NCBI RefSeq assembly: GCF_000503215.1
Contig: NZ_AYTD01000001.1
Location: 434,001 to 498,000 of the forward strand
Direction of reading: 5' to 3'
Source of the DNA: Pseudomonas canadensis
GTDB taxonomy: Bacteria > Pseudomonadota > Gammaproteobacteria > Pseudomonadales > Pseudomonadaceae
DNA: 64,000 bases
The notes beneath the pieces were generated by a model. The model saw only the letters and a program-made list of their open reading frames with translations. It did not search any database and was not told where the DNA came from. Made by a program: the position numbers and the translations under genes. Positions 40,177 through 48,214 of this stretch are shown here, in pieces; the first letter of the stretch is position 1; the number at the start of each line of letters is the position of its first letter.

Positions 40177-40230
40177 CTTTTGTGGTGAGCGAGCTTGCCT
40201 CGCGCGGGGCAAGCCCGCTCACCACAAAAG
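40177..40230. repeat. REP-like hairpin (GTGGTGAGCGAGCTTGCC type)
   Basis: CTTTTGTGGTGAGCGAGCTTG pairs with CAAGCCCGCTCACCACAAAAG. The same element recurs at 58235-58280 and as a larger version at 43688-43840. It interrupts the transglutaminase cluster and may attenuate or stabilise the mRNA. Confidence 0.85.
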
Positions 40231-40300
40231 CCCGCGGCTACAGGGGATTTGCAGTGTTTGTTGAGTTAATCTGAGCCCCCTTGCCTCTGCCGAGCGTTCC

Positions 40301-42787
40301 ATGTCCGATTTGCTCGACCGTTACCCGCTGACCGCGGGCACTTATCACGAACTGCTGGATGACAGCGGCGCGGTGCGTGCCCATTGGCGGCGCTTGCTGG
40401 ATCACCTGCAACGCAGCACGCCCGCGCAACTGGCCCAGCGCCAGGCGCTGTTGACCCGGCAGATCCAGGAAAACGGCGTGACCTACAACGTCTACGCCGA
40501 CCCCAAGGGCGCCGACCGCCCGTGGGAGCTGGACCTACTGCCCCATGTGTTGGCCGCTGATGAATGGCAGCACCTGTCGGCGGGTATCGCGCAACGTGCA
40601 CGCCTGCTCAATGCCGTACTGGCCGATCTCTATGGCCCGCAACGCCTGATCAAGGAAGGCTTGCTGCCGGCTGAGCTGGTATTTGGGCATAACAATTTCC
40701 TGTGGCCGTGCCAGGGCATCCAGCCGCCGGACGGTGCGTTCCTGCACCTCTATGCCGTGGACCTGGCACGCACGCCGGATGGTCGCTGGTGGGTCACCGC
40801 CGACCGTACCCAGGCGCCGTCCGGTGCCGGATATGCGTTGGAAAACCGCACCATCGTGTCCCGCGCCTTCCCGGATCTTTACCGTGACTTGCAGGTGCAG
40901 CACCTCACCGGGTTCTTCCGCACCTTGCAGGAAACCCTGGCCCGCCAGGCGCCCGGTGATGACCAGCCGCCGCTGATCGTGCTGCTGACGCCCGGCCGGT
41001 TCAACGAAAGTTACTTCGAGCATCTTTACCTCGCCCGCCAGCTCGGCTACCCGCTGGTGGAGGGCGGCGACCTCACCGTGCGCGACAGCACTGTGTTCCT
41101 GAAAACCCTCAGCGGCCTACGCCGGGTGCACGCGATCATGCGTCGCCTCGACGATGATTTCTGCGACCCGCTGGAGCTGCGCACTGACTCGGCCCTCGGC
41201 GTACCGGGTTTGCTGGATGCCGTGCGCCAAGGCAATGTGCTGGTGGCCAATGCCCTGGGCAGCGGCGTGCTGGAATCCCCCGGTTTGCTGGGGTTTCTGC
41301 CGAAGATCAACGAATTCCTGTTTGGTGAAAAACTGATTCTGCCGTCCATCGCCACCTGGTGGTGCGGTGAGGCGCCGGTGCTGGCCGAAGCGCTGGAGAA
41401 ACTGCCGGAGTTGCTGATCAAACCCGCGTTTCCGTCGCAGAGTTTTGCGCCGGTATTCGGCCGCGACCTCAACGACGAACAACGCCAGGCCCTGGCCGAG
41501 CGCATGCGCGCGCGGCCCTACGCCTACGTCGCCCAGGAGTTGGCTCAATTGTCCCAAGCGCCGGTATGGCACACCGTGGATGACCACCTGCAACACCGCG
41601 CCATCGGCATGCGCGTATACGCCGTGGCCAGTGACGACGGTTACCGTGTGCTTCCCGGCGGCCTGACGCGCGTAGCGGCCGAAGCCGATGCCGAAGTGGT
41701 GTCGATGCAACGCGGCGGTGCCAGCAAGGACACCTGGGTACTCGGCGAGCGCGCCGCCGGTGGCGAACACTGGCGTGCCCAACGCGCGATTGGCGCCCAT
41801 GACCTGGTGCGCCGCGATCCCTATCTGCCGTCCCGCGTGGTGGAAAATCTGTTCTGGTTCGGCCGTTACTGCGAACGCTGCGACGACAGCGCGCGTTGGC
41901 TGCGTATCGTGCTGGCGCGTTATGTGGATGGCGACGACCCGCTGGCCCTGCAGGCGGCTGTCGAGCTGGGCGAAAACCTGCGTCTGCTGCCGGAGGAGGG
42001 CGAATTGCCCGAACGCCTGCTGGCGGCGCTGCTCGGAGACGACTGGCCGTCGAGCCTGCGCGCCAACCTGCAACGCTTGCAGTGGGCGGCGTCGCAGGTA
42101 CGCGGCAAGCTGTCTCGGGAGAACTGGCAGGCCTTGGTGGAGCTGCAGCGCGAAGCCATGGAGCTGGAAAGCGAGTCACCGGATTTTGGCGAGTTGCTGG
42201 ACTTCCTCAACCGCCTGGTGATGTCCCTGGCGGCGTTGTCCGGGTTTGCCCTGGACGACATGACCCGTGACGAAGGCTGGCGCTTTTTGATGATGGGCCG
42301 GCGTATCGAGCGTCTGCAATTCCTGAGCAGCAGCCTGGCGGCGTTCCTGCGCGGCGTGGCGGTGTTCGATCAGGCCGGGTTGGAGTGGTTGCTGGAATTG
42401 GGCAACAGCAGCATCACCTACCGTTCGCGTTACCTGGCGGTGCCGCAGTTGATCCCGGTGCTCGACTTGCTGCTGCTGGACGAGCAGAACCCCCACGCGG
42501 TGTTGTTCCAGCTCAAGTTGGTGAGCCGCACGCTGCGACGCCTCAACGATGATTTTGGTGTGCCTCGGGAAACCGGCCTTGGCCCATTGGTGGAGCGCCT
42601 GGCGCGGTTCGACCTGGGTTGCCTGGAGAACCCGTTGTTCGGCGAATCCAGCGTACGTGCCGCGCTGGACGGCCTGGCCGACCTGCTGCAAGCAGTGGCC
42701 GATGAGAGTGGGCTAGTGTCGGACCGCCTGGCCTTGCGTCACTTTGCCCATGTGGATGATGTCAGCCAACAAACGGTGTCGGTGTGA
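40301..42787 (+). CDS. Circularly permuted ATP-grasp protein fused to alpha-E domain
   Basis: 828 residues. The N-terminal half (about 50-470) is the circularly permuted ATP-grasp type 2 domain (DUF404/407, COG2308): NGVTYNVYADPKG, DLYGPQRLIKEGLLPAELVFGH, LENRTIVSRAFPD, LLTPGRFNESYFEH. The C-terminal half (about 500-815) is an alpha-E domain (DUF403, COG2307): SRVVENLFWFGRYCERCDDSAR and RDEGWRFLMMGRRIERLQFL. In many bacteria these are two adjacent genes; here they are one. Comparative genomics has linked this pair with transglutaminases and Anbu peptidases as a predicted peptide-synthesis or tagging system. The substrate is unknown. The last base overlaps the next start (TGATG). Confidence 0.9.
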   Translation: MSDLLDRYPLTAGTYHELLDDSGAVRAHWRRLLDHLQRSTPAQLAQRQALLTRQIQENGVTYNVYADPKGADRPWELDLLPHVLAADEWQHLSAGIAQRARLLNAVLADLYGPQRLIKEGLLPAELVFGHNNFLWPCQGIQPPDGAFLHLYAVDLARTPDGRWWVTADRTQAPSGAGYALENRTIVSRAFPDLYRDLQVQHLTGFFRTLQETLARQAPGDDQPPLIVLLTPGRFNESYFEHLYLARQLGYPLVEGGDLTVRDSTVFLKTLSGLRRVHAIMRRLDDDFCDPLELRTDSALGVPGLLDAVRQGNVLVANALGSGVLESPGLLGFLPKINEFLFGEKLILPSIATWWCGEAPVLAEALEKLPELLIKPAFPSQSFAPVFGRDLNDEQRQALAERMRARPYAYVAQELAQLSQAPVWHTVDDHLQHRAIGMRVYAVASDDGYRVLPGGLTRVAAEADAEVVSMQRGGASKDTWVLGERAAGGEHWRAQRAIGAHDLVRRDPYLPSRVVENLFWFGRYCERCDDSARWLRIVLARYVDGDDPLALQAAVELGENLRLLPEEGELPERLLAALLGDDWPSSLRANLQRLQWAASQVRGKLSRENWQALVELQREAMELESESPDFGELLDFLNRLVMSLAALSGFALDDMTRDEGWRFLMMGRRIERLQFLSSSLAAFLRGVAVFDQAGLEWLLELGNSSITYRSRYLAVPQLIPVLDLLLLDEQNPHAVLFQLKLVSRTLRRLNDDFGVPRETGLGPLVERLARFDLGCLENPLFGESSVRAALDGLADLLQAVADESGLVSDRLALRHFAHVDDVSQQTVSV

Positions 42788-43677
42788 TGAGTGCGCGCTA
42801 CCAGATTTTCCACGATACCCATTACCACTATGACAGCCCGGTGTCCCTGGCCCAGCAGTTGGCGCATTTGTGGCCACGGCCGTGCGCCTGGCAGCGTTGC
42901 AGCTTGCAGCAACTGGATATCAGCCCGGAACCGACCTCGCGCCGCGATGAGCTGGACGTGTTTGGCAACCCGATCACGCGCCTGGCATTCGAGCGGCCTC
43001 ATGATGAATTGCTGGTGAACGCCGGGCTGAGCGTGGAAGTGCTGGCGCGGCCGGCGCTGGATTTCCAGCAGTCGCCCGCCTGGGACCAGACCCGCGACAG
43101 CCTGACCTACAGCAGCCAGCCGATGTCCGGTGAATTGATCGAAGCCTGCCGCTACCGCTTCGAATCGCCCTACGTGCACTTGAAGAAAACCTTCGTCGAA
43201 TTTTCCGAAAGCTGCTTTCCTCCCGGCAAACCGCTGCTGCTGGGCGTGCAGGCGCTGATGGAAAAGATCTTCAGCGAGTTTACCTTCGACGCCGAGGCCA
43301 CCCAAGTCGCCACGCCGCTGGTGGAAGTGCTGGAGCGCCGTCGCGGCGTGTGCCAGGACTTCGCCCACCTGATGCTCGCCTGCCTACGCTCGCGGGGTCT
43401 CGCGGCACGCTATATCAGCGGCTACCTGCTCACCCAGCCACCGCCCGGCCAGCCACGGCTGATCGGCGCCGATGCGTCCCACGCGTGGGTCTCGGTGTAT
43501 TGCCCGGTTTCGGGCTGGGTGGATTTCGATCCGACAAACAATGTGCAGCCGGCACTGGAGCACATTACCCTGGCCTGGGGCCGGGACTTTTCCGATGTGT
43601 CGCCGTTGCGAGGGGTGATCCTGGGGGGAGGGAGCCATGATCCGGAGGTGAGGGTAACGGTGATGCCGCTGGAATAA
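42787..43677 (+). CDS. Transglutaminase-like cysteine protease family protein
   Basis: 296 residues with the bacterial transglutaminase N-terminal domain (about 5-90, FHDTHYHYDSPVSLAQQ) and a papain-like transglutaminase domain. Its triad lies in RRGVCQDFAHLMLACLRSRG (Cys), ASHAWVSVYCP (His) and WVDFDPTNN (Asp). It is shorter than the upstream DUF2126 protein and lacks its second half. The ATG at 42787 overlaps the stop of the ATP-grasp gene, so the products probably act together. Likely a peptidase or amidase on a small peptide made by the ATP-grasp protein; this is inference. Confidence 0.9.
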   Translation: MSARYQIFHDTHYHYDSPVSLAQQLAHLWPRPCAWQRCSLQQLDISPEPTSRRDELDVFGNPITRLAFERPHDELLVNAGLSVEVLARPALDFQQSPAWDQTRDSLTYSSQPMSGELIEACRYRFESPYVHLKKTFVEFSESCFPPGKPLLLGVQALMEKIFSEFTFDAEATQVATPLVEVLERRRGVCQDFAHLMLACLRSRGLAARYISGYLLTQPPPGQPRLIGADASHAWVSVYCPVSGWVDFDPTNNVQPALEHITLAWGRDFSDVSPLRGVILGGGSHDPEVRVTVMPLE

Positions 43678-43687
43678 CGAGCTTGTT

Positions 43688-43840
43688 GTAGTGAGCGGGC
43701 TTGCCCCGCGCTGGGGCGCGAAGCGGCCCTCAAGCCTGACACCACGGTCTTTCAGGTGTTCTGGTGGGCGCGTAATGGGGCTGCTTCGCAGCCCAGCGCG
43801 GGGCAAGCCCGCTCACCACAGCAAGCCCGCTCACCACAGT
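43688..43840. repeat. Complex REP cluster
   Basis: GTAGTGAGCGGGCTTGCCCCGCGCTGGGGC (43688 on) is mirrored by CAGCGCGGGGCAAGCCCGCTCACCACA, followed by an extra direct copy GCAAGCCCGCTCACCACA. An inner hairpin GGGGCTGCTTCGCAGCCC lies between them. It separates two converging genes. Confidence 0.8.
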
Positions 43841-43863
43841 GCACCGGCTCAGCACAAAGGAAT

Positions 43864-44046
43864 TTATTCAGCCGGATCTTTTGGTGTTTCGGTCTCGTCG
43901 CTCGTTTCTTCACCATCAACATCGGCGTTCAGCCCATTGGCCTCTTCTTCTGCAGCGGCTTTCTTGCGTTGCAGTTTTTCCTCTTTCTTCTGCTCCTTGG
44001 CCAAGTCTCTCTGACGTTTGGCGAAGGAGTAATTAGGTTTGGCCAT
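43864..44046 (-). CDS. Small highly charged protein (60 aa)
   Basis: MAKPNYSFAKRQRDLAKEQK starts a Lys/Glu-rich helical segment (7-37). An acidic, probably disordered tail (38-60) follows. No hydrophobic segment and no known domain. A ribosome site AGAGGATC lies before the ATG. Small proteins of this kind, beginning MAKPNYxFxKRQ, recur in proteobacteria as conserved hypotheticals; I know no function. An 18-codon ORF with its own ribosome site lies upstream on the same strand. Confidence 0.8.
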   Translation of the reverse strand: MAKPNYSFAKRQRDLAKEQKKEEKLQRKKAAAEEEANGLNADVDGEETSDETETPKDPAE

Positions 44047-44133
44047 GGGCGATCCTCTAGGGTCGAAGGTGAGGGTGGCGGCGCGCAGCTGCCTTGGGAC
44101 GACATGGTAGCAGCTTCAGGGTGCGCTTGGCCT

Positions 44134-44190
44134 TCACTTACCGCAGGCGTAGGCGGCCAGAAGGCCGTTGAACAGTTGGTTGAGGTGCAT
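44134..44190 (-). CDS. Candidate 18-aa small ORF upstream of the 60-aa gene
   Basis: ATG at 44190, peptide MHLNQLFNGLLAAYACGK, stop TGA at 44134-44136. A GGAG sequence sits 8 bases before the ATG, good spacing for initiation. It ends 88 bases before the start of the 60-residue gene. It may be a tiny protein, a leader peptide or chance; only the ribosome site and the well-formed amphipathic sequence support it. Confidence 0.35.
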   Translation of the reverse strand: MHLNQLFNGLLAAYACGK

Positions 44191-44294
44191 GGCTCGGACT
44201 CCGATGGGTGATGAGTCGATCATAGTCAGGAGGTTGTACTTTGGCTGGTAGATTGTGTTGATAAGTCTGATAGCCTAAAGTTGTATACAATCTG

Positions 44295-44308
44295 TTGATT
44301 CAGATCAT
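44295..44308 (+). promoter_or_regulatory. ANR/FNR box upstream of azurin
   Basis: TTGAT-TCAG-ATCAT matches the ANR consensus TTGAT-N4-ATCAA in nine of ten positions. Activation of azu by ANR under low oxygen is known in P. aeruginosa. The site centre is about 77 bases before the ATG. Confidence 0.75.
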
Positions 44309-44378
44309 AAGAATTCCTGCCTGATTCAGGCACCCTTGTCGCAATACGCGTTTTTTAAACCCTGCCTTGGAGATTCAC

Positions 44379-44825
44379 ATGTTTGCCAAACTCGTTGCTG
44401 TTTCCCTGCTGACTCTGGCGAGCGGCCAGTTGCTTGCTGCAGAGTGCAAGGTCACTGTCGACTCCACCGACCAAATGTCCTTCAACACCAAAGCCATTGA
44501 AATCGACAAGAGCTGCAAGACGTTCACCGTTGAGCTGACTCACTCCGGCAACCTGCCGAAAAACGTCATGGGCCACAACTGGGTGCTGACCAGCGCCGCT
44601 GACATGCAGCCGGTTGCCACCGACGGCATGGCTGCCGGTATTGACAAGGACTACCTGAAAGAAGGCGACGCACGCATCATCGCCCACACCAAGATCATCG
44701 GTGCTGGCGAGAAAGATTCGGTGACCTTCGATGTGTCGAAGCTGAAGGCGGGCACTGACTACGCATTCTTCTGCTCGTTCCCAGGCCACATCTCGATGAT
44801 GAAAGGCACTGTGACCCTGAAGTAA
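44379..44825 (+). CDS. azu: Azurin
   Basis: Periplasmic blue-copper electron carrier of 148 residues. A signal peptide ([20 protein letters not shown]) is cut before [15 protein letters not shown]. The type 1 copper ligands are visible: His in GHNWVL, then Cys, His and Met in [10 protein letters not shown]. The disulphide cysteines ECKV and KSCKTF are present. The ATG at 44379 begins the signal peptide. Expression is probably raised under low oxygen through the ANR box. Confidence 0.98.
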   Translation: MFAKLVAVSLLTLASGQLLAAECKVTVDSTDQMSFNTKAIEIDKSCKTFTVELTHSGNLPKNVMGHNWVLTSAADMQPVATDGMAAGIDKDYLKEGDARIIAHTKIIGAGEKDSVTFDVSKLKAGTDYAFFCSFPGHISMMKGTVTLK

Positions 44826-44840
44826 CACCGCGTTATCGTT

Positions 44841-44908
44841 CATCGCCGGCAAGCCGGCTCCTACAGGGGAATGCGTTCCAATTGTAGGAGCCGGCTTGCC
44901 GGCGATAG
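44841..44908. repeat. REP pair between azu and nadE
   Basis: CATCGCCGGCAAGCCGGCTCC and the inverted GTAGGAGCCGGCTTGCCGGCG. It lies between the convergent 3' ends of azu and nadE. Confidence 0.88.
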
Positions 44909-44917
44909 CGGTCTACC

Positions 44918-45745
44918 TCACGGCGCAAACGGCATGACCCGCTTGTGCTCGGTCTTGCGGTAGGTGTCGCAGATAATCTTGAACGCTTCCTCGCGCACCG
45001 GCTCGCCGTGCAGGAACGCATCGATCTCCGCGTAGGTCACGCCATGTGACGCTTCGTCCGGCTTGCCCGGCGACAGGTCTTCCAGGTCCGCCGTAGGCAC
45101 TTTTTCCACCAACGATTCCGGCGCCCCGAAGTGCCGCGCAATCGCACGCACCTGGTTCTTCACCAGGCCGCTCAACGGCGCCAAATCGCACGCGCCATCA
45201 CCGAACTTGGTGAAAAAGCCCATCACCGCTTCCGCTGCATGGTCGGTGCCGATCACCAGGCCACCGGCTGCGCCGGCGATGGTGTACTGCGCCACCATGC
45301 GCATGCGCGCCTTGGTGTTGCCCAGCACGAAATCCCGGGATACCGCAGCCTTGCCCTCAAACGCTGCCACTTCATTGGCCAGCGCCTTGACCGCCGGGCC
45401 GATGTTTACGGTGTGGCGCTCGTCCGGCTCGATAAAGTCCACCGAGGCGGTGGCATCGATTTCGTCGAACTGGGTTTCGTAAGGCAGACGCACCGCGATA
45501 AAGCGGTAAGCCTGATCACCGCTTTTCTCACGCAGCTCTTTTACTGCACGTTGGGCCAAGAGGCCTGCGGTCAGGGAGTCGACGCCACCGCTGATGCCCA
45601 GCACCAGCGTCTTGAGCCCGGAATTGCGCAGGCAGTCCTGGATAAAGGTCACGCGGCGGGCAACCTCGGCCTCAAGGGCGGCTTGGTCGTTGAACGGCGC
45701 TTGGACCTTGAGCTGTTCAGCAATCTCACGCTGTACGGCTTGCAT
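44918..45745 (-). CDS. nadE: Ammonia-dependent NAD(+) synthetase NadE
   Basis: Amidates deamido-NAD to NAD with ATP and ammonia. The 275 residues are a single N-type ATP pyrophosphatase domain with PP-loop [12 protein letters not shown], then [20 protein letters not shown] and the late [17 protein letters not shown]. No nitrilase glutaminase domain is fused, so free ammonia is the donor. It starts 3 bases after pncB ends; the two form a Preiss-Handler/salvage operon. Confidence 0.96.
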   Translation of the reverse strand: MQAVQREIAEQLKVQAPFNDQAALEAEVARRVTFIQDCLRNSGLKTLVLGISGGVDSLTAGLLAQRAVKELREKSGDQAYRFIAVRLPYETQFDEIDATASVDFIEPDERHTVNIGPAVKALANEVAAFEGKAAVSRDFVLGNTKARMRMVAQYTIAGAAGGLVIGTDHAAEAVMGFFTKFGDGACDLAPLSGLVKNQVRAIARHFGAPESLVEKVPTADLEDLSPGKPDEASHGVTYAEIDAFLHGEPVREEAFKIICDTYRKTEHKRVMPFAP

Positions 45746-45748
45746 GAT

Positions 45749-46963
45749 TCACTCCTTGCTAGAGATGGCAGGTACTTTGAAAACATGACGCAAATAGGCG
45801 ACGAAATTCGGGTCGGTGCAGTGGGTCTTGCCCGCTTCATCGGAGATCTTCGCGACGGGTTGGCCATTGCAGGCGGTCATTTTAAGCACGATGCTCATTG
45901 GCTCAACACCTGGAATGTCGCAGGTCAGGTTGGTGCCGATGCCGAAGCTCACATTAATGCGACCACGCAGGGCGCGGAATATCTCCAGGGCCTTGGGCAA
46001 CGACAGGCTGTCGGAGAACACCAACGTCTTGCTCATCGGCTCGATGCCGAGCTTGTGGTAGTGGGCGATGGCTTTTTCTGCCCATTGCACGGGATCGCCG
46101 GAGTCATGGCGCAGGCCGTCGAACAGCTTGGCGAAGTACAGGTCGAAGTCGCCCAGGAACGCGTCGGTGGTGATGCAGTCGGTCAGGGCGATGCCCAGCA
46201 GGCCACGGTATTCGCGGACCCAGCAGTCGAGCGCGGCGATCTGGCTGTCGATCAGGCGCGGTCCGAGTTGCTGGTGGGCCATGATCCATTCGTGGGCCAT
46301 GGTGCCCAGCGGCTTCATATCGAACTCGCGGGCCAGGTGCACGTTGCTGGTGCCGACGAAACGGCCGGGGAAGTCGTGCTTGAGCACGCTGACCACCTCT
46401 TCCTGCACCCGATACGAAAAGCGCCGACGCGTGCCGAAGTCGGCCACCTGCAGCTCCGACAGTTCATCGCTGCTGGCGTTGGCGGTCAGCCAGTCGAACT
46501 TGCGGTAGAGCTGCTCCCGCGCCTGTTCGAGGATCACGGTCTGGTACCGGTAGCGGTTACGCACTTCGCTGACGATGGCCAGCATCGGCACTTCAAACAG
46601 AATCACATGCAGCCACGGCCCGCGCAGGCGGATGAACAGTTCGCCGTTCTCGATGCCAGTCTGCACGTAGCGCAGGTTGAAGCGGAACAGCCCGAGGAAG
46701 CGCAAAAAGTCCGGCTTCATGAAGCTGATGCGTTCCAGGAAACCCAACTGGTCGGGGCTCAGGCTCAGCTCGGCGAGGCGTTCGATCTGGTAGCGGATCT
46801 CCGCCAGGTAAGGGCGCAGGTCTTCGCTGTTACGGCAGCGGAACTCCCATTCAACTTCCACGTTGGGGTAGTTGTGCAGCACCGCCTGCATCATGGTCAG
46901 CTTGTAGAAGTCGGTGTCGAGCAAGTTCTGCACGATGCGATCGGCAAACACACTCTCGCTCAT
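45749..46963 (-). CDS. pncB: Nicotinate phosphoribosyltransferase PncB
   Basis: Converts nicotinate and PRPP to nicotinate mononucleotide, the entry step of NAD salvage. The 404 residues show the family start [17 protein letters not shown], the HEWIMAH region with the regulatory histidine neighbourhood, LRHDSGDP and [12 protein letters not shown]. The ATG at 46963 ([10 protein letters not shown]) is chosen over longer in-frame starts. Operon with nadE immediately downstream. Confidence 0.96.
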   Translation of the reverse strand: MSESVFADRIVQNLLDTDFYKLTMMQAVLHNYPNVEVEWEFRCRNSEDLRPYLAEIRYQIERLAELSLSPDQLGFLERISFMKPDFLRFLGLFRFNLRYVQTGIENGELFIRLRGPWLHVILFEVPMLAIVSEVRNRYRYQTVILEQAREQLYRKFDWLTANASSDELSELQVADFGTRRRFSYRVQEEVVSVLKHDFPGRFVGTSNVHLAREFDMKPLGTMAHEWIMAHQQLGPRLIDSQIAALDCWVREYRGLLGIALTDCITTDAFLGDFDLYFAKLFDGLRHDSGDPVQWAEKAIAHYHKLGIEPMSKTLVFSDSLSLPKALEIFRALRGRINVSFGIGTNLTCDIPGVEPMSIVLKMTACNGQPVAKISDEAGKTHCTDPNFVAYLRHVFKVPAISSKE

Positions 46964-47084
46964 AACGGGAATCTCCAGACGGGTCGGCGATGGGCGCCGA
47001 CCTTTACGCACAATTAAGGAAGGGGGCTAGTGGCGCATAGACCTGTAGGGTTTTGCCAGTGATTTTTTGCGCTGGAGCCACCGA

Positions 47085-47158
47085 CGCCTTCGCGAGCAAG
47101 CCCGCTCCCACCTTTGGAATGCATTTCAAGTGTGGGAGCGGGCTTGCTCGCGAAGGCG
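47085..47158. repeat. REP pair (GTGGGAGCGGGCTTGCTCGCGAAGG type)
   Basis: CGCCTTCGCGAGCAAGCCCG and its inverted copy around about 20 bases; same family as 34736-34815. It sits between the pncB start and the 3' end of the LysR gene. Confidence 0.9.
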
Positions 47159-47170
47159 ATATTTCAGGCG

Positions 47171-48061
47171 CTAAATCACCTGCTCCATCATCCACTTCAC
47201 AAAATCGCGCACCTTGGGTACCTCCGCCGAATGCTCCGGGTACGCCAAGTAATACGCATCCTGACTGGGCATCGCATGCTGCCAGGGGATCACCAGCTTG
47301 CCATCGGCCAGTTCCTCTTCCACCAGAAAACGCGGCAGCAGCGCCACGCCACAACCCACCTGCGCGGCACGGATGCACATATAAAAGGTGTCGAACCGCG
47401 GCCCGTGATAGCTGTGCTCGGTCTGGTAGCCCTGGCTGGCGAACCAGTCATGCCAGCCCTGGGGGCGCGAGGCGTTTTGCAGCAGCACCAGGTTGCTCAA
47501 TTGCGTGGGGTCGGAGAATGGCTGCGCCGGCAGGCTCTCCGGCGCGCACACCGGTACAAGCTCTTCGCTGAACAGTTTCAGGCTCTCGGTGCCGGGGCGT
47601 GAACCCTGGCCGAAGTAGAACGCCATGTCGGCCTTGCCTTGCAGCAACTCATCCGGCTCCTGTTCATTGCACAGGTCCAAGTGGATCTGCGGGTGACGCA
47701 GTCGCCAGCCCTTCAGGCGCGGCACCAGCCAGCGTGCGCCGAAGGTGTAGGGCGTGGAGACCCTCAGTACTTCGGTTTCGCCACCGTAGGAGCGCAGGTA
47801 GTGAGTCGACATCTCCACCTGCGTGAGGATCTTGCGCACCTCCACCAGGTACAAGTCACCCGCTGGGGTCATCTGCAAGCGCCGGCGCACGCGGCGAAAC
47901 AGCAAGTGCTGTAGCAACTCTTCCAACTGCGCCACCTGCTTGCTCACCGCGCTCTGCGTGAGGTTCAGTTCCTCGGCGGCGCGGGTGAAGCTCAGGTGGC
48001 GGGTGGCGGCTTCGAAGCACTGCAAGGCGGTGATCGAGGGCAAATGTCTTTTGTTCAGCAC
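47171..48061 (-). CDS. amaR: LysR-family regulator of amaBA (AmaR type)
   Basis: 296 residues from a GTG at 48061. The winged helix-turn-helix (about 5-63) contains ALQCFEAATRHLSFTRAAEELN and QSAVSKQVAQLEELL. A type-2 periplasmic-binding effector domain (about 90-295) follows. Divergent from amaB with 153 bases between starts, the usual place of a LysR regulator next to its target operon. LysR-type regulation of amaAB in lysine/pipecolate catabolism is known in P. aeruginosa and P. putida; the symbol rests on that synteny. GAGG precedes the GTG. Confidence 0.85.
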   Translation of the reverse strand: MLNKRHLPSITALQCFEAATRHLSFTRAAEELNLTQSAVSKQVAQLEELLQHLLFRRVRRRLQMTPAGDLYLVEVRKILTQVEMSTHYLRSYGGETEVLRVSTPYTFGARWLVPRLKGWRLRHPQIHLDLCNEQEPDELLQGKADMAFYFGQGSRPGTESLKLFSEELVPVCAPESLPAQPFSDPTQLSNLVLLQNASRPQGWHDWFASQGYQTEHSYHGPRFDTFYMCIRAAQVGCGVALLPRFLVEEELADGKLVIPWQHAMPSQDAYYLAYPEHSAEVPKVRDFVKWMMEQVI

Positions 48062-48076
48062 GGCACGCCTCTTTTT

Positions 48077-48091
48077 ATTCTTTGCATGAAT
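48077..48091. promoter_or_regulatory. Possible LysR-type binding site
   Basis: ATTC-TTTGCAT-GAAT is an interrupted palindrome with the T-N11-A core typical of LysR sites, 16 bases from the regulator start and within the divergent promoter region. Confidence 0.35.
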
Positions 48092-48214
48092 AAACGGAAT
48101 GATATCTCGCCTAATCGTCGTTTGTTGGCAAGTCTTGGGCCAGCTACAAATAAGCTCTGGATCGCCGTGTCGCCAGCGGCGCGAATTTTCTGTTTGAGAT
48201 TGAAGGAGTGACCC

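Noticed and set aside
48112..48132. GTTGGCAAGTCTTGGGCC between amaR and amaB as a sigma-54 promoter
   Set aside because: The -12 element lacks TTGC, and LysR-controlled operons use sigma-70.
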